Positions 7,030 through 15,343 of a DNA stretch of 28,632 nt are shown piece by piece. Where the stretch lies: the NCBI GenBank assembly GCA_039908285.1, contig JAMOBE010000042.1:1-28632 (forward strand), in the 5' to 3' direction. How positions within the stretch are numbered: position 1 is the stretch's first letter; the number at the start of each line of letters is the position of its first letter. This stretch comes from JAMOBE01 sp039908285. Its GTDB lineage: Bacteria > Pseudomonadota > Alphaproteobacteria > Rhodospirillales > Rhodospirillaceae. A program made the translations under genes and the position numbers. The notes under the pieces are model-generated. The model ran no database searches and was not told the origin of the DNA. It saw only the letters and a program-made list of their open reading frames with translations.

Positions 7030-7763
7030 TGGGGACGGCGCCCATGGATGCGATGTGCCCGGCTCAGCTCGTCATCGGTCAGTCCCTTGACAGCCGCCTC
7101 GGCAATGGCCCGTGAGTCCGCCTGCCGCCGGAGGGCGTCGACGAAATCCGGCGCGACCACCCATGTCTGGCGGACATGGCGTTCGAAAAGGGCCAAGGTC
7201 TCGGGATCCATCCGCTGCATCAGGTCAAGCCCCATGGTGGTGCGGGTGATCATGAGAGGCGGCGTGAAGGCGCCGGTCAGCAGCGACATGCGGAAAGCGG
7301 AAACAGCTCCCTCCAGGTCACCCTCGGCACGCCTCAGCTGCGCCAGCCGCAGCCACGAGGTGGGCTGCCCGGGGGCAAGGCTCAAGGCTTGGCGCGTCCT
7401 GGCCTCGGCCTCGGCCCGCAGTGCCGGCGCAGCCCCCGCCTCGGGTGCACTATAGGCCGCCCGGTGCAGCAGCCATGAGGCATGAGACAGCAGCTCACCA
7501 TCGGCGCTCCAGGCCGCCGCCCGGACGATGGCCGCGACCGCCTCGAGACCAATGGAGTCGGGCACGGCGTTGCCGGCCTGGATATCCGACACAACCGCGC
7601 GGGCAGGCAGTGCGATGACCGCGGCCGCAAGGTGGAGCAACCCGGTCACCGCAAGGATGGCTCCCAGAGCCACAGCAAGGACCGGCACCACCAGCCCCCC
7701 CGTATGTGGGGGGCCGGAAAAGCGGACTTCAGGATTTTCCGTAGTAGTCACTGTAACGCCCAT
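7026..7763 (-). CDS. Small membrane-anchored TPR-like protein
   Basis: A 245-residue protein with one N-terminal membrane segment (GGLVVPVLAVALGAILAVTGLLHLAAAVIAL). An alanine-rich helical region follows, in which RQALSLAPGQPTSWLRLAQLRRAEGDLEGAVSAFRMSLL reads as a TPR-like repeat. Similar proteins follow Wzc/GumC genes in other EPS loci. A periplasmic scaffold role is inferred, and no enzyme motif is seen. The chosen ATG at 7763 lies inside the codons of the tyrosine-rich tail of the upstream kinase gene, giving a 35-base overlap in another frame. A GTG at 7751 is an alternative start. The 3' end overlaps the GT2 gene by ATGA. Confidence 0.65.
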   Translation of the reverse strand: MGVTVTTTENPEVRFSGPPHTGGLVVPVLAVALGAILAVTGLLHLAAAVIALPARAVVSDIQAGNAVPDSIGLEAVAAIVRAAAWSADGELLSHASWLLHRAAYSAPEAGAAPALRAEAEARTRQALSLAPGQPTSWLRLAQLRRAEGDLEGAVSAFRMSLLTGAFTPPLMITRTTMGLDLMQRMDPETLALFERHVRQTWVVAPDFVDALRRQADSRAIAEAAVKGLTDDELSRAHRIHGRRPQ

Positions 7764-9969
7764 AATACTGGCCATAGTCGCCATAACCGTAGGAAGCATG
7801 CTTGCGCTGGTCGACCTGTGAAAGGACAAGCCCGGCCAGGGGTGCGCCCACCGAACGCAGCAGCTTGATGCCATTGTGCACCGCGTCCCGCGGCGTTCCT
7901 CCCCACTTGACCAGATAGACCACCTTGTCGACCTGGCGCGCGAAGAGCTGCACGTCGGCGACGGCCAGGATCGGTGGCGAGTCGATGACGATGCGGCCGT
8001 AGTGCTCCTCCAGACGGCGGAGAAAGGCCTCGAACTGATGCGCCTGGACGATCTCGCCCAGATGGGCGCTCCGTCCCGCGGAAAGGAAATCGAGCGAGGA
8101 ACCGGCCAGTGGCTGAACCAGGCTTTCATATTCGGCCTCGCCGGTCAAGGCCTCCACCAGGCCGCCCTCGTTGGCAAGGCCCAGGAGCGTATGCAGGCGT
8201 GGCCGGTAGACATCGGCGTCGATAAGCAGAACCCGTTCGCCGGTCCGTGCGAAGACGGTGGCCAGGCAGACGGAAGCAAAGGTCTTTCCTTCCTTCGGAA
8301 TCGAGGACGTGACCAGGACGGTTCGGGGCTGATCGTTCTCGTCACGCCCGAGAAGGGCGGTGCGAAGCCCCCGCATGGCATCCACCAGCGCCGAATGTGG
8401 ATCGCCGGAAATCAGCGCCATGGGGCGGTCGGCACCCTTGCGCAGGCGTGGCACGATCGCCAGGACGGGCAGGCCGCTCAGTTCCTCGGCATCGTCGGAG
8501 GAGCGCAAGGTGTTGTCGAGGTTGTCGATGAAGAAGACCAAGAGGACACCGGCCGCGAGCGCGGACAGCCCCACAACCGCCAAGATCTTCAGCGTGGCGG
8601 GGGACGACGGACTGACGGGGATATCCGCCGGCGACACGATCCTGGCGTTGGCCCGCCGCATGTTCGCCTGCTCGCCCTCGCGCTTGAAGCGGGAAAGGAA
8701 CATCTCGTAAAGATTGCGGCTTGCATCCGCCTGTCGTTCCAGGTCCCGCAAACGGACCGCCGTCTCGCCGGCCACGTTGGTCTGGCGCCGCAACTCGGCG
8801 ACCCCTCGTTCCAGCGAGGCCAAGCCCGTGGCCGCGATCTCGACGTCGTTGGCGAACGAGGCGGCGATTCTGTCTATCTCCAACTGGATCTTGGCCCGAA
8901 GATCCTCCAGATCGGCTTTCAGTCCAATGATACGCGGATGGCGGTCCCCATAGGTCTTGAGTGCCTCCGACATCTCGCGGGATTTCGTCGATTCCTGCTC
9001 GCGCAGGCGCTGAATCAACTGTGACTGAAGAACGTCGCTGGATGTCTCGTAATTGCCGCGGGACTTGGTCAGGGTCCGGACCTGCTGGAGACGGGCTTGC
9101 TTCTGTGCCATCTCGGTGCGCGCCAGGACCAGCTTCGAGTTCAGTTCGGAGAGCTGCTGGTCGCCAACGGTCCCCTGACGGTCGGCCGAACGGCGCAGGC
9201 CATGCTCGGACCGGAAGCGTTCCACCGCGGCTTCGGCGACGACGACATCCTGTTGCAGAGTCTTCAGCCGCTCCCCCAACCAGGTGGTGATCTGGCGCGC
9301 TTCGCTGAAGCTGGCTTCCAGCCGGTCGTGCACGTAGACATCGGCCACCGTGTTGGCGATCCGGGCCGCCTTCTCGCGATCCTCCGAGGTGAACTGCACG
9401 GTGATGATGAATGCCCGTCGCTGCGCCTGGACCGTCAACTGCCGAAGGAACGCACGGGCGATCCCCGCCTTCTCCAGATCCTGCCTGGCCTCCGGGGAGA
9501 GGTCCACGACGGCCTTCCGCTCCTCCTCGTGGCGCGACAGCCAGGGCAAGGGGTTCAGGGCGGCGAGGAGGGTCGAGAAAGCGGTGGGCTTGCGGAGTGC
9601 GGCATTGAACTCGGGATCGTTCTCCAACCCAAGGCGTTCGACGGTCCGCCGCGCGAGAAGCGAGGAGGAAATCAGCTCAACTTCGGTCTGGATGACATCC
9701 TCCGTCAGGCGGAAGGTCGTTGCCTGGAGGCTACGGTCGGAAAGGACGTCGTTGGTTTCCGGGGCCTGGATCATGATCTTCACGGCCGCGGCGTAAAGTC
9801 TGGGAGCCTGCCTGAGGTAGAGGATGGTAGGCACGAGTGCCAGGACCAGGATGGCGGCGACCAGTGTCTTCCCCCGCCAGAGTATCCGCGAGACCCGGCG
9901 CGCATCACGCCCAAGCTCGCCCGCGACCGGCAAGGCAGCGGAGGACGGAAGAAGATCCAGAGAATTCAT
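7729..9969 (-). CDS. Wzc/GumC-type polysaccharide co-polymerase with tyrosine autokinase
   Basis: A protein of about 746 residues. It has an N-terminal Wzz-like domain with a first membrane segment (about 36-52), a long periplasmic coiled-coil region including a GNVR-like part, and a second membrane segment (about 460-480, ILAVVGLSALAAGVLLVFFI). A cytoplasmic BY-kinase domain follows: Walker A SSIPKEGKT near 553-561, Walker A' VLLIDADVYRPRL and Walker B RIVIDSPP near 660. The C-terminus is a tyrosine cluster (SYGYGDYGQYYGRYSDYY, eight Tyr), the autophosphorylation tail. It sets chain length and couples Wzy polymerisation to Wza export. The ATG at 9969 is preferred; a TTG at 9978 overlapping the upstream stop is possible. 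Confidence 0.92.
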   Translation of the reverse strand: MNSLDLLPSSAALPVAGELGRDARRVSRILWRGKTLVAAILVLALVPTILYLRQAPRLYAAAVKIMIQAPETNDVLSDRSLQATTFRLTEDVIQTEVELISSSLLARRTVERLGLENDPEFNAALRKPTAFSTLLAALNPLPWLSRHEEERKAVVDLSPEARQDLEKAGIARAFLRQLTVQAQRRAFIITVQFTSEDREKAARIANTVADVYVHDRLEASFSEARQITTWLGERLKTLQQDVVVAEAAVERFRSEHGLRRSADRQGTVGDQQLSELNSKLVLARTEMAQKQARLQQVRTLTKSRGNYETSSDVLQSQLIQRLREQESTKSREMSEALKTYGDRHPRIIGLKADLEDLRAKIQLEIDRIAASFANDVEIAATGLASLERGVAELRRQTNVAGETAVRLRDLERQADASRNLYEMFLSRFKREGEQANMRRANARIVSPADIPVSPSSPATLKILAVVGLSALAAGVLLVFFIDNLDNTLRSSDDAEELSGLPVLAIVPRLRKGADRPMALISGDPHSALVDAMRGLRTALLGRDENDQPRTVLVTSSIPKEGKTFASVCLATVFARTGERVLLIDADVYRPRLHTLLGLANEGGLVEALTGEAEYESLVQPLAGSSLDFLSAGRSAHLGEIVQAHQFEAFLRRLEEHYGRIVIDSPPILAVADVQLFARQVDKVVYLVKWGGTPRDAVHNGIKLLRSVGAPLAGLVLSQVDQRKHASYGYGDYGQYYGRYSDYYGKS

Positions 9970-9974
9970 GACCG

Positions 9975-11396
9975 TCAATACTGGAGGCCGATCTTGATCA
10001 TCATCGTCGTCTGGTCGAACGATGATGTTCCGCCCTTGGCTGTCTTTGTCTTATATTTTACATCACCGGCGACATACAGTTCCGGCATGAAGGCATACAC
10101 TGCGGTCCCACCTGCTTCGTAAAGACGGGAGGTGCTGTTCCTGCTTCCCTCGAACTCGTCCAGGGCAGCACTGCCGAAGGCGGTAAGGATGATATTGCGG
10201 GCCAATTCATGCTTGATGGTCAGCGTTACGGCCGAATGCACCATGCCGGAGGCGCCGGCGGTCGTGGTGTCCGAGACCGAACGCTCCAGGGACGGCATGA
10301 TGCTGGTCAGCTTGGTCGGCGTCCAATTGAAGCTGGCCTTTGCTGCGACGCCCTTGACGTCCTTCAGGGCACCGTCGTCGAAATCCTGGACCATGTAGCC
10401 CACGAGAAAGTCACCACGCACCAGCTTGCTGATATCGATCCCGATACCGGCCTCGGCACGATAGCCGACGCTGTCCCGGTCGAAGCCGTTGCGATCGACG
10501 GAACGATCAAACCGGTGGGTGTTCTCCGACAACTCGAGGATCGCGGAATATCCGGGGAACATCTCGTAGCTGGCCCGTTCCACCAGTTTCAGCTCCCAGC
10601 GGTCGCGATCGGAATTGTTGACATCGGTTCCGGTGCTCAATTTCGTCGGCCTAAACACCTTGCGGTCGTACCAGGCCTCACCCCCGAACTTGAATCGTCC
10701 ACCTATGAACTCCGTGCCGGTGCGGTTGGTCAGCGAGGTTGTCGGTGTCGGGGACTTGCCGTTGATCGCGTCCGGACTGCTGCGATCCTCGTGAGCGAAG
10801 GAAATCTGCGTGTAATGGGTGGCTTTGGCATCGCGGGAAAAGTCGAAGCGGCCATTGGCCTCTGCACGATAATCGGTCCGGTTGTCGTCTGTGAAGCGTC
10901 GGTACCGATAATCATCGGCCTGGAGGGCAAGATTCAGTTCGTGTTCGATGAACCGAGAGCGGAGTTTCATGTCCGGCTTGAGGACGGTGGTCAAGTCGAT
11001 CTTGTGGTCGTAGCGCTGGGCGAAGACGTTGCTGTTGTACTGCTCGCCGATCTCGGCCTTCGGCAGGAACAGGAACTGGCCCATTTCGATCCCCTTGGGC
11101 TGGAAAGCATCGGCGACCAGGTTGGCGTCGTGTTCGCCCTTGTCCTGGGTCTCGGTATCCCGATGATCGGTGACCTTGGCATCCGACTGATGGCGGCGGG
11201 GCTCCTGAGGGGCATGGACCTGCGCCGAGGCCGATCCGGCGGCCAGACCTCCGTGGGCGAGCGCAGCCATGGCCACTGACGCCAAGAAGCGTTGTGACGG
11301 AACACTCGACACAAGTCGTAGAAAACCCTTGATCAAGACGTGGAATTCCCTCGAATCACAAAGCGGCGGCCGGTTGATCGATAGCACGAAATTCAT
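9975..11396 (-). CDS. Outer-membrane beta-barrel protein of the EPS locus
   Basis: The protein has a signal peptide (IKGFLRLVSS, then a hydrophobic FLASVAMAALAHGGLAAGSASA ending before QVHAP). Many alternating amphipathic strands with D/N/Y/R-rich turns follow, and it ends IKIGLQY, a typical barrel end with a C-terminal aromatic. It fits the BBP2-like barrel proteins found beside Wzc/GumC genes, which are thought to help polymer cross the outer membrane. The family assignment is tentative. The start is uncertain: ATG 11396 is used here. A TTG at 11336, preceded by GAGGG and giving a cleaner signal peptide, may be the real start. The frame is open upstream without a stop into the phosphatase region, to about 12452. 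Confidence 0.75.
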   Translation of the reverse strand: MNFVLSINRPPLCDSREFHVLIKGFLRLVSSVPSQRFLASVAMAALAHGGLAAGSASAQVHAPQEPRRHQSDAKVTDHRDTETQDKGEHDANLVADAFQPKGIEMGQFLFLPKAEIGEQYNSNVFAQRYDHKIDLTTVLKPDMKLRSRFIEHELNLALQADDYRYRRFTDDNRTDYRAEANGRFDFSRDAKATHYTQISFAHEDRSSPDAINGKSPTPTTSLTNRTGTEFIGGRFKFGGEAWYDRKVFRPTKLSTGTDVNNSDRDRWELKLVERASYEMFPGYSAILELSENTHRFDRSVDRNGFDRDSVGYRAEAGIGIDISKLVRGDFLVGYMVQDFDDGALKDVKGVAAKASFNWTPTKLTSIMPSLERSVSDTTTAGASGMVHSAVTLTIKHELARNIILTAFGSAALDEFEGSRNSTSRLYEAGGTAVYAFMPELYVAGDVKYKTKTAKGGTSSFDQTTMMIKIGLQY

Positions 11397-12353
11397 TCCG
11401 TGAAAACACTGTATCGGCGGTGGCGAACACAGAGTTGAGAGACGGTTTCGAAAGGCCTGGTCGCCACCATGAAGGGTGTATTGTAAGACATTCTCCGTAA
11501 TGTCAAGCTGAGGCACGGTCAAGGTCGGCCGGGGCAACGTTCGCAATACATGATGAAAAGCATCATAAGACGCCAGGCAGGAAAGGCGTCCGGTCGCATA
11601 CACTCCGGTATCTACCGCTATGCGGTTGTGATGGATCTGGACATCCTCGACGATGGAATGGCCGTGAACCACCACCTTGCCGTGGTGCCGCCGGGAGTGA
11701 AGGAAGGGCTCGCGTATCCACATCAGATCGGCCGGATCCTGGCGATCCAGTGGAATGCCGGGCCGCACGCCCGCATGCACGAAGGCGTAGTCTCCGTGAA
11801 CGGCCATGAGATCCAGCCGCTTGAGGAAGGACAGATGGTCCGGATCCATCCGTTGGGCCAATTGCCGGCCGAGGTCCCGCAGGCGATCGGGCGCCGTGGT
11901 TCCCACCGAGGCGGTGATGCCGTAGCTGGCCAGGGTCTCGACGCCGCCGAACCGCAGCCACGGCGCGCCGTCCTCCGGCTTCTCCAGGAACCCAAGCAGG
12001 CCGTCCTCGTGGTTGCCCTTGAGGAAGTGATATCGTGCCCCGGGAATGCGATCCGGATCCCGTTCCAGCCCAAGCAGCAGGTCCAGCACGGCGCGGCTGT
12101 CCGGGCCACGATCCACATAATCCCCGAGGAAGACGAGCACCGGGTCCAGGCCTTGTTCGGCCCGCATCGCCACGGCATGGGCGGCGATCCGGTCCACGAG
12201 GTCGGCAAGGCAGCCCACCTCTCCGTGGATGTCCCCCACGGCGTAGACGCAAACGCCCGCCGAAACCCGTGGCCGTACCGGAGGTTCGCCGCGCGAAACT
12301 CCCTCCAAGCGTCCCAGCAGGGAACGGGCCAATGATGCCAGCACCGCCTTCAC
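11397..12353 (-). CDS. PPP-type metallophosphatase, no stop codon of its own
   Basis: Shows all metal-binding motifs of the PPP serine/threonine phosphatase/ApaH-like family: GDIHGE, GDYVDRGPDS, GNHED, VHAG and VHGHS, ending with VDTGVYATGRLSCL. Homology stops near 11565. From there the frame runs on through AT-richer, non-coding-looking sequence into the beta-barrel gene. The last stop-free stretch is one frame from about 12452 to 9975. The GTG at 12353 (MKAVLASLARSLLGRL) is a plausible start; another GTG at 12452 is possible. It could reverse phosphorylation of the tyrosine kinase Wzc or act on a nucleotide; neither is shown. A lost stop codon or a frameshift near 11560 would explain the missing end. 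Confidence 0.7.
11480..11506 (-). promoter_or_regulatory. Putative promoter of the barrel-Wzc unit, with an overlapping dyad
   Basis: On the minus strand a perfect -35 TTGACA (11501-11506) and a -10 TACAAT (11480-11485) are 15 bases apart. The dyad GACATT...AATGTC (11487-11504) overlaps the -35 and could be an operator. The site lies between the end of phosphatase homology and the barrel start. This suggests the barrel gene begins its own transcript. Confidence 0.45.
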
Positions 12354-12455
12354 ACCACGAAAAACGATTGCCCGAATGCCAAGATAGCAGTATCCACCGG
12401 AGCGCACATCCCATATCAGACTTGGGCGGTTTGGATTCGACAGGGAGAGCACCTG

Positions 12456-13031
12456 ATGCCGAAAGGGTGGCGAAGGTTCGCGGTCATTATCGCCGTGGCG
12501 TTGGGCACCCAGGCTTGCTCTATCCAGTTGCCGTCGGACGACGCCCCGATGAAGATCCAGAACCCGGCCGAGGGCTATGTCCTCGAGCCGGGGAATCGCG
12601 TGCGTCTCACCGTTTTCAACGAGCCGACCCTTTCAGGGGAGTTCGCCCTCGACTCCACGGGCAGCATGGCCTTGCCGCTGGTGGGCAACGTTCCGGCCAG
12701 CGGAGTGACCGTCAACGTGCTGGCGCGCCGGGTCGAGGAACTGCTGCGGCGCTCCAACTACATGCAAGACCCCCGCGCCGTGGTCGATGTCATCGTCTTT
12801 CGTCCCTTCTACGTTCTGGGCGAGGTACGCCAGCCGGGCGAGTTCCCCTATACCATCGGCATGACGGTGCTGAGCGCCGTGGCCCGAGCCGGAGGGTACG
12901 ACTATCGGGCTCGCGAGAGCGAGGTTCTGCTGGTACGGCAGGTCAACGGGGAGCAGCGTGAGTACCGGGCCGTGGAGCGCACTCCTATCCTGCCGGGCGA
13001 TATCATCAAGGTCCTCGAGCGCCGCTTCTGA
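12456..13031 (+). CDS. Wza-like polysaccharide export lipoprotein
   Basis: A 191-residue protein with an N-terminal signal (RRFAVIIAVALGTQAC). Cys21 is a possible lipidation site, although the residues before it are not an ideal lipobox. The mature part is a Poly_export domain (YVLEPGNRVRLTVFNEPTLSGEFALD..GSMALPLVGNVPASGVT) followed by one SLBB-type domain (FYVLGEVRQPGEFPY, LSAVARAGGYDYRA), ending in LPGDIIKVLERRF. This is the short GumB/EpsE-like form rather than the full-length Wza. It forms the periplasmic/outer-membrane export channel with the Wzc and barrel proteins encoded divergently. GGGAG eight bases before the ATG supports the start. Confidence 0.9.
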   Translation: MPKGWRRFAVIIAVALGTQACSIQLPSDDAPMKIQNPAEGYVLEPGNRVRLTVFNEPTLSGEFALDSTGSMALPLVGNVPASGVTVNVLARRVEELLRRSNYMQDPRAVVDVIVFRPFYVLGEVRQPGEFPYTIGMTVLSAVARAGGYDYRARESEVLLVRQVNGEQREYRAVERTPILPGDIIKVLERRF

Positions 13032-13045
13032 AGGACAAGCGCGCG

Positions 13046-13078
13046 ACCGGCCAGCGCCAAATCCGGTTTGCTTTTTTT
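13046..13078 (+). terminator. Weak hairpin plus T-run after the Wza-like gene
   Basis: ACCGG (13046-13050) can pair with CCGGT (13063-13067), followed four bases later by seven T (13072-13078). The stem is short and the loop long, so it may only attenuate transcription into the following genes. Confidence 0.3.
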
Positions 13079-13156
13079 CGACTTCGGCGTATCCTGGTGC
13101 AGGTCACTGTCATTCCCGATGAACGAGAAAGCCGGACCATGATAAGGAACAGCACC

Positions 13157-13933
13157 ATGAGCCAGTCTCGCATTCTTGTGTTGTTGGTGTTCTTGTTCAC
13201 CTTTGCCGGTACACTTTCGGGCTTGGCGGCGCTGGCGGAAGCCCAGACGCAGGGACAGCAGCAGCAGGGCAATCAAGGCACGTCCCTCCGGGGCATACCC
13301 CCGGCTCTCGCCGCGGCCATCCAGTCCGGCAACTCCGATGCCGTCGCCCAGGCCATCGCCACGCTCAGCGGCGGAAACCCCGAGCGGGCGGCCGGCTTGG
13401 CCGCGGCGGCGATCGGCGCGGCCGAACGCCTGATGGCCACCAATCCGCAGGCCGCCATCAACGTGGCCGACGCGGCGATGCAGACGGTGCGCGCGGTGGC
13501 CGTCATGCAGGGTGCCCCGGCCCAGACCCTGCAGGTCGCCACCATCGCGGCGCGGATCATGGTGCAGCCGGAGGCCCAGCGGGTGGCGCCGCAGCAGGTG
13601 GCGAGCCTGGCGAGCGCCGCCAGCGCGGTGGTTTCCAACCCCACCGTCTATTCGGCCTCCCCCACCGCAGCCCTCGCGGTGATGACCAACGCCTATGCCA
13701 CGGGGAAGTCCGCGGTGATTACGGCGGCGGTTCCCAACGCCGCCGCCGATGTGGCCGCCGTCCTGCGGACGGCATCCCAGACCACGGCGCTGAACCAGGC
13801 GAACCCCACCAATGTGGCCACCATCGACACCATCCTGAAAGGGACCAATCCGACCACTGGCCGCCCCTTGGGCGACTCGGGGACTCCCCCGGTACAGGGC
13901 GAAAACACGGGCTTGCAAGGCAGTCCCACCTGA
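13157..13933 (+). CDS. Secreted Ala/Gln-rich protein of unknown function
   Basis: A 258-residue protein I do not recognise. A clear signal peptide (SQSRILVLLVFLFTFAGTL, ending near AEA-QTQ) is followed by a glutamine-rich linker (QTQGQQQQGNQG). Then come about 200 residues of alanine-rich helices with loosely repeated units such as NPERAAGLAAAAIGAAERL, NPQAAINVADAAM and SPTAALAVMTNAYA, and a Gly/Pro/Thr tail. No cysteines or catalytic motifs are seen. The repeats resemble alpha-solenoid folds, so a periplasmic scaffold for the polysaccharide machine is possible. AAGGA seven or eight bases before the ATG at 13157 decides the start over 13139. It lies between the Wza-like gene and the Wzy-like gene. 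Confidence 0.7.
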   Translation: MSQSRILVLLVFLFTFAGTLSGLAALAEAQTQGQQQQGNQGTSLRGIPPALAAAIQSGNSDAVAQAIATLSGGNPERAAGLAAAAIGAAERLMATNPQAAINVADAAMQTVRAVAVMQGAPAQTLQVATIAARIMVQPEAQRVAPQQVASLASAASAVVSNPTVYSASPTAALAVMTNAYATGKSAVITAAVPNAAADVAAVLRTASQTTALNQANPTNVATIDTILKGTNPTTGRPLGDSGTPPVQGENTGLQGSPT

Positions 13934-13947
13934 GAGGCGACCTTGCC

Positions 13948-15336
13948 TTGTCCGCGGTGCCGGTAAGGCCGGTCGGCCGATACCTTTTCCTTCTTCTGCT
14001 GGCGTTGGTGCTGTTGGCGCCGCTGCCGTTCGGCGCCAATCGACCTTGGGCCTGGAGCCTGTTGGCGGTTCTGGTGGGCCTACTGCTGGTGGTCTGGGGT
14101 GGTGCGGTCGGCCGGGGGCACGTCCGGCCCGCGCTGGCGCCCCGGCATTACCTCCTGGCGGCCGTACCGATGGCGATGTGTCTGGTCTGGGCGGTGGTGC
14201 AGGGATTCCTGCCAGTTCCCGATGCCTTGGCTCATCCCCTGTGGGGCGAGGCCAGCCGAGCCTTGGGCCAACCCCTGGTAGGCCTTGTCACCCTCGATCC
14301 CTCCCTTACCGGGGATGGCCTGCTTCGCTGGCTCTCCTGGGTCGGTGTCTTCTGGTTGGCGGCGCAGTTGGGACGGGACCGCGATCATGCTCACCTGGGG
14401 GTTGTCGCCGTGGCCTGGGGCGGGGTGGCCTACGCCGGCTACGGCATCATCCTGCATGTTCTAGGGAGCGAGCGGATCCTCTGGTTCCAGAAGTGGGCCT
14501 ACCGGGACGACCTGACCTCTACCTTCGTCAACCGTAATTCCTACGGCGCCTATGCCGGTCTGGGACTGCTTTGCGCAGTCGGCCTCGTGGTCCACGCCTT
14601 GCGTCGTCGCCACCGGGCACTGCTCCTCCGGGACTGGACGGAGAACGTCCTGGCCAGGGCCATTGCCCACGCCACGGGAGCCGTCATCATCGGTTCGGCC
14701 CTGCTGCTGTCCCATTCCCGTGGAGCGTTCCTGAGCGCGATCGTCGGCCTGGTGACTCTGCTGGCCGCGGCGGTGGCGAGCCGCATGATTCGTCCGCGCG
14801 CCGGCGCCACCATGGCCTTCCTGGCCCTGGCGGCCATTTTCGGCATGCTGGCCCTGGGCGATGACGGGACCGTCCAGCGTCTCGCCGAGGGCGCGGACCT
14901 GAGTTCCTCGGAGGAGTCTCGTCCCCATCTCTACCGCGGCGCCCTGCACGGGATCATGGATGCGCCCTGGTTGGGAACGGGCCTGGGTGCCTTCCTGCCC
15001 ACCTTCCGCATGTACCGGGACGTTCAGCTCTGGGCGCCCCAGATCTGGGACTACGCCCACAATGTCCACCTGGAAACCGCCCTGGAACTGGGGGTGCCGG
15101 CGGCGCTGCTTTTCCTCGGGGCGATACTGGTGGTGGTCGGAACGTGCCTGCGCGGCCTTGGAGTGCGGCGCCGGGACCACGTCTATCCCGCGGTCGCCAT
15201 CGCGTCCTGCGTGCTGATCGGCGTCCACGGCACCCTGGACTTCAGTCCCCAGATCCCGGCCGTCGCGGTGACGGTCGCCCTGCTGGCGGGAATCGGCTAT
15301 GCCCAGGCCTGGCCCAGCAGCGACCTGGAGACATAA
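13948..15336 (+). CDS. Wzy / O-antigen-ligase-like membrane protein (first copy)
   Basis: A 462-residue polytopic membrane protein with about ten to twelve hydrophobic segments. The Wzy_C-type signature is present: SHSRGAFLSAIVGL in a membrane segment, and later the large periplasmic loop ending with YAHNVHLETALELGVPAALLFL. Such proteins join repeat units on the lipid carrier (polymerase) or attach glycans to an acceptor (ligase); sequence alone cannot separate these. The TTG at 13948 is used, 10 bases after GAGAGG; a GTG at 13957 is an alternative. It begins 14 bases after the unknown secreted protein gene. Confidence 0.85.
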   Translation: MSAVPVRPVGRYLFLLLLALVLLAPLPFGANRPWAWSLLAVLVGLLLVVWGGAVGRGHVRPALAPRHYLLAAVPMAMCLVWAVVQGFLPVPDALAHPLWGEASRALGQPLVGLVTLDPSLTGDGLLRWLSWVGVFWLAAQLGRDRDHAHLGVVAVAWGGVAYAGYGIILHVLGSERILWFQKWAYRDDLTSTFVNRNSYGAYAGLGLLCAVGLVVHALRRRHRALLLRDWTENVLARAIAHATGAVIIGSALLLSHSRGAFLSAIVGLVTLLAAAVASRMIRPRAGATMAFLALAAIFGMLALGDDGTVQRLAEGADLSSSEESRPHLYRGALHGIMDAPWLGTGLGAFLPTFRMYRDVQLWAPQIWDYAHNVHLETALELGVPAALLFLGAILVVVGTCLRGLGVRRRDHVYPAVAIASCVLIGVHGTLDFSPQIPAVAVTVALLAGIGYAQAWPSSDLET

Positions 15337-15343
15337 GACGGGG

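Noticed and set aside
9097..10122. Plus-strand open frame across the Wzc and barrel genes
   Set aside because: Antisense to well-supported genes and crosses their boundary.
10209..11279. Plus-strand open frame antisense to the barrel gene
   Set aside because: No motif, and the sense frame has a signal peptide and barrel features.
12361..12455. Promoter for the plus EPS unit (TTGCCC...TATCCA)
   Set aside because: The -10 match is too poor to call, though a promoter must exist nearby.
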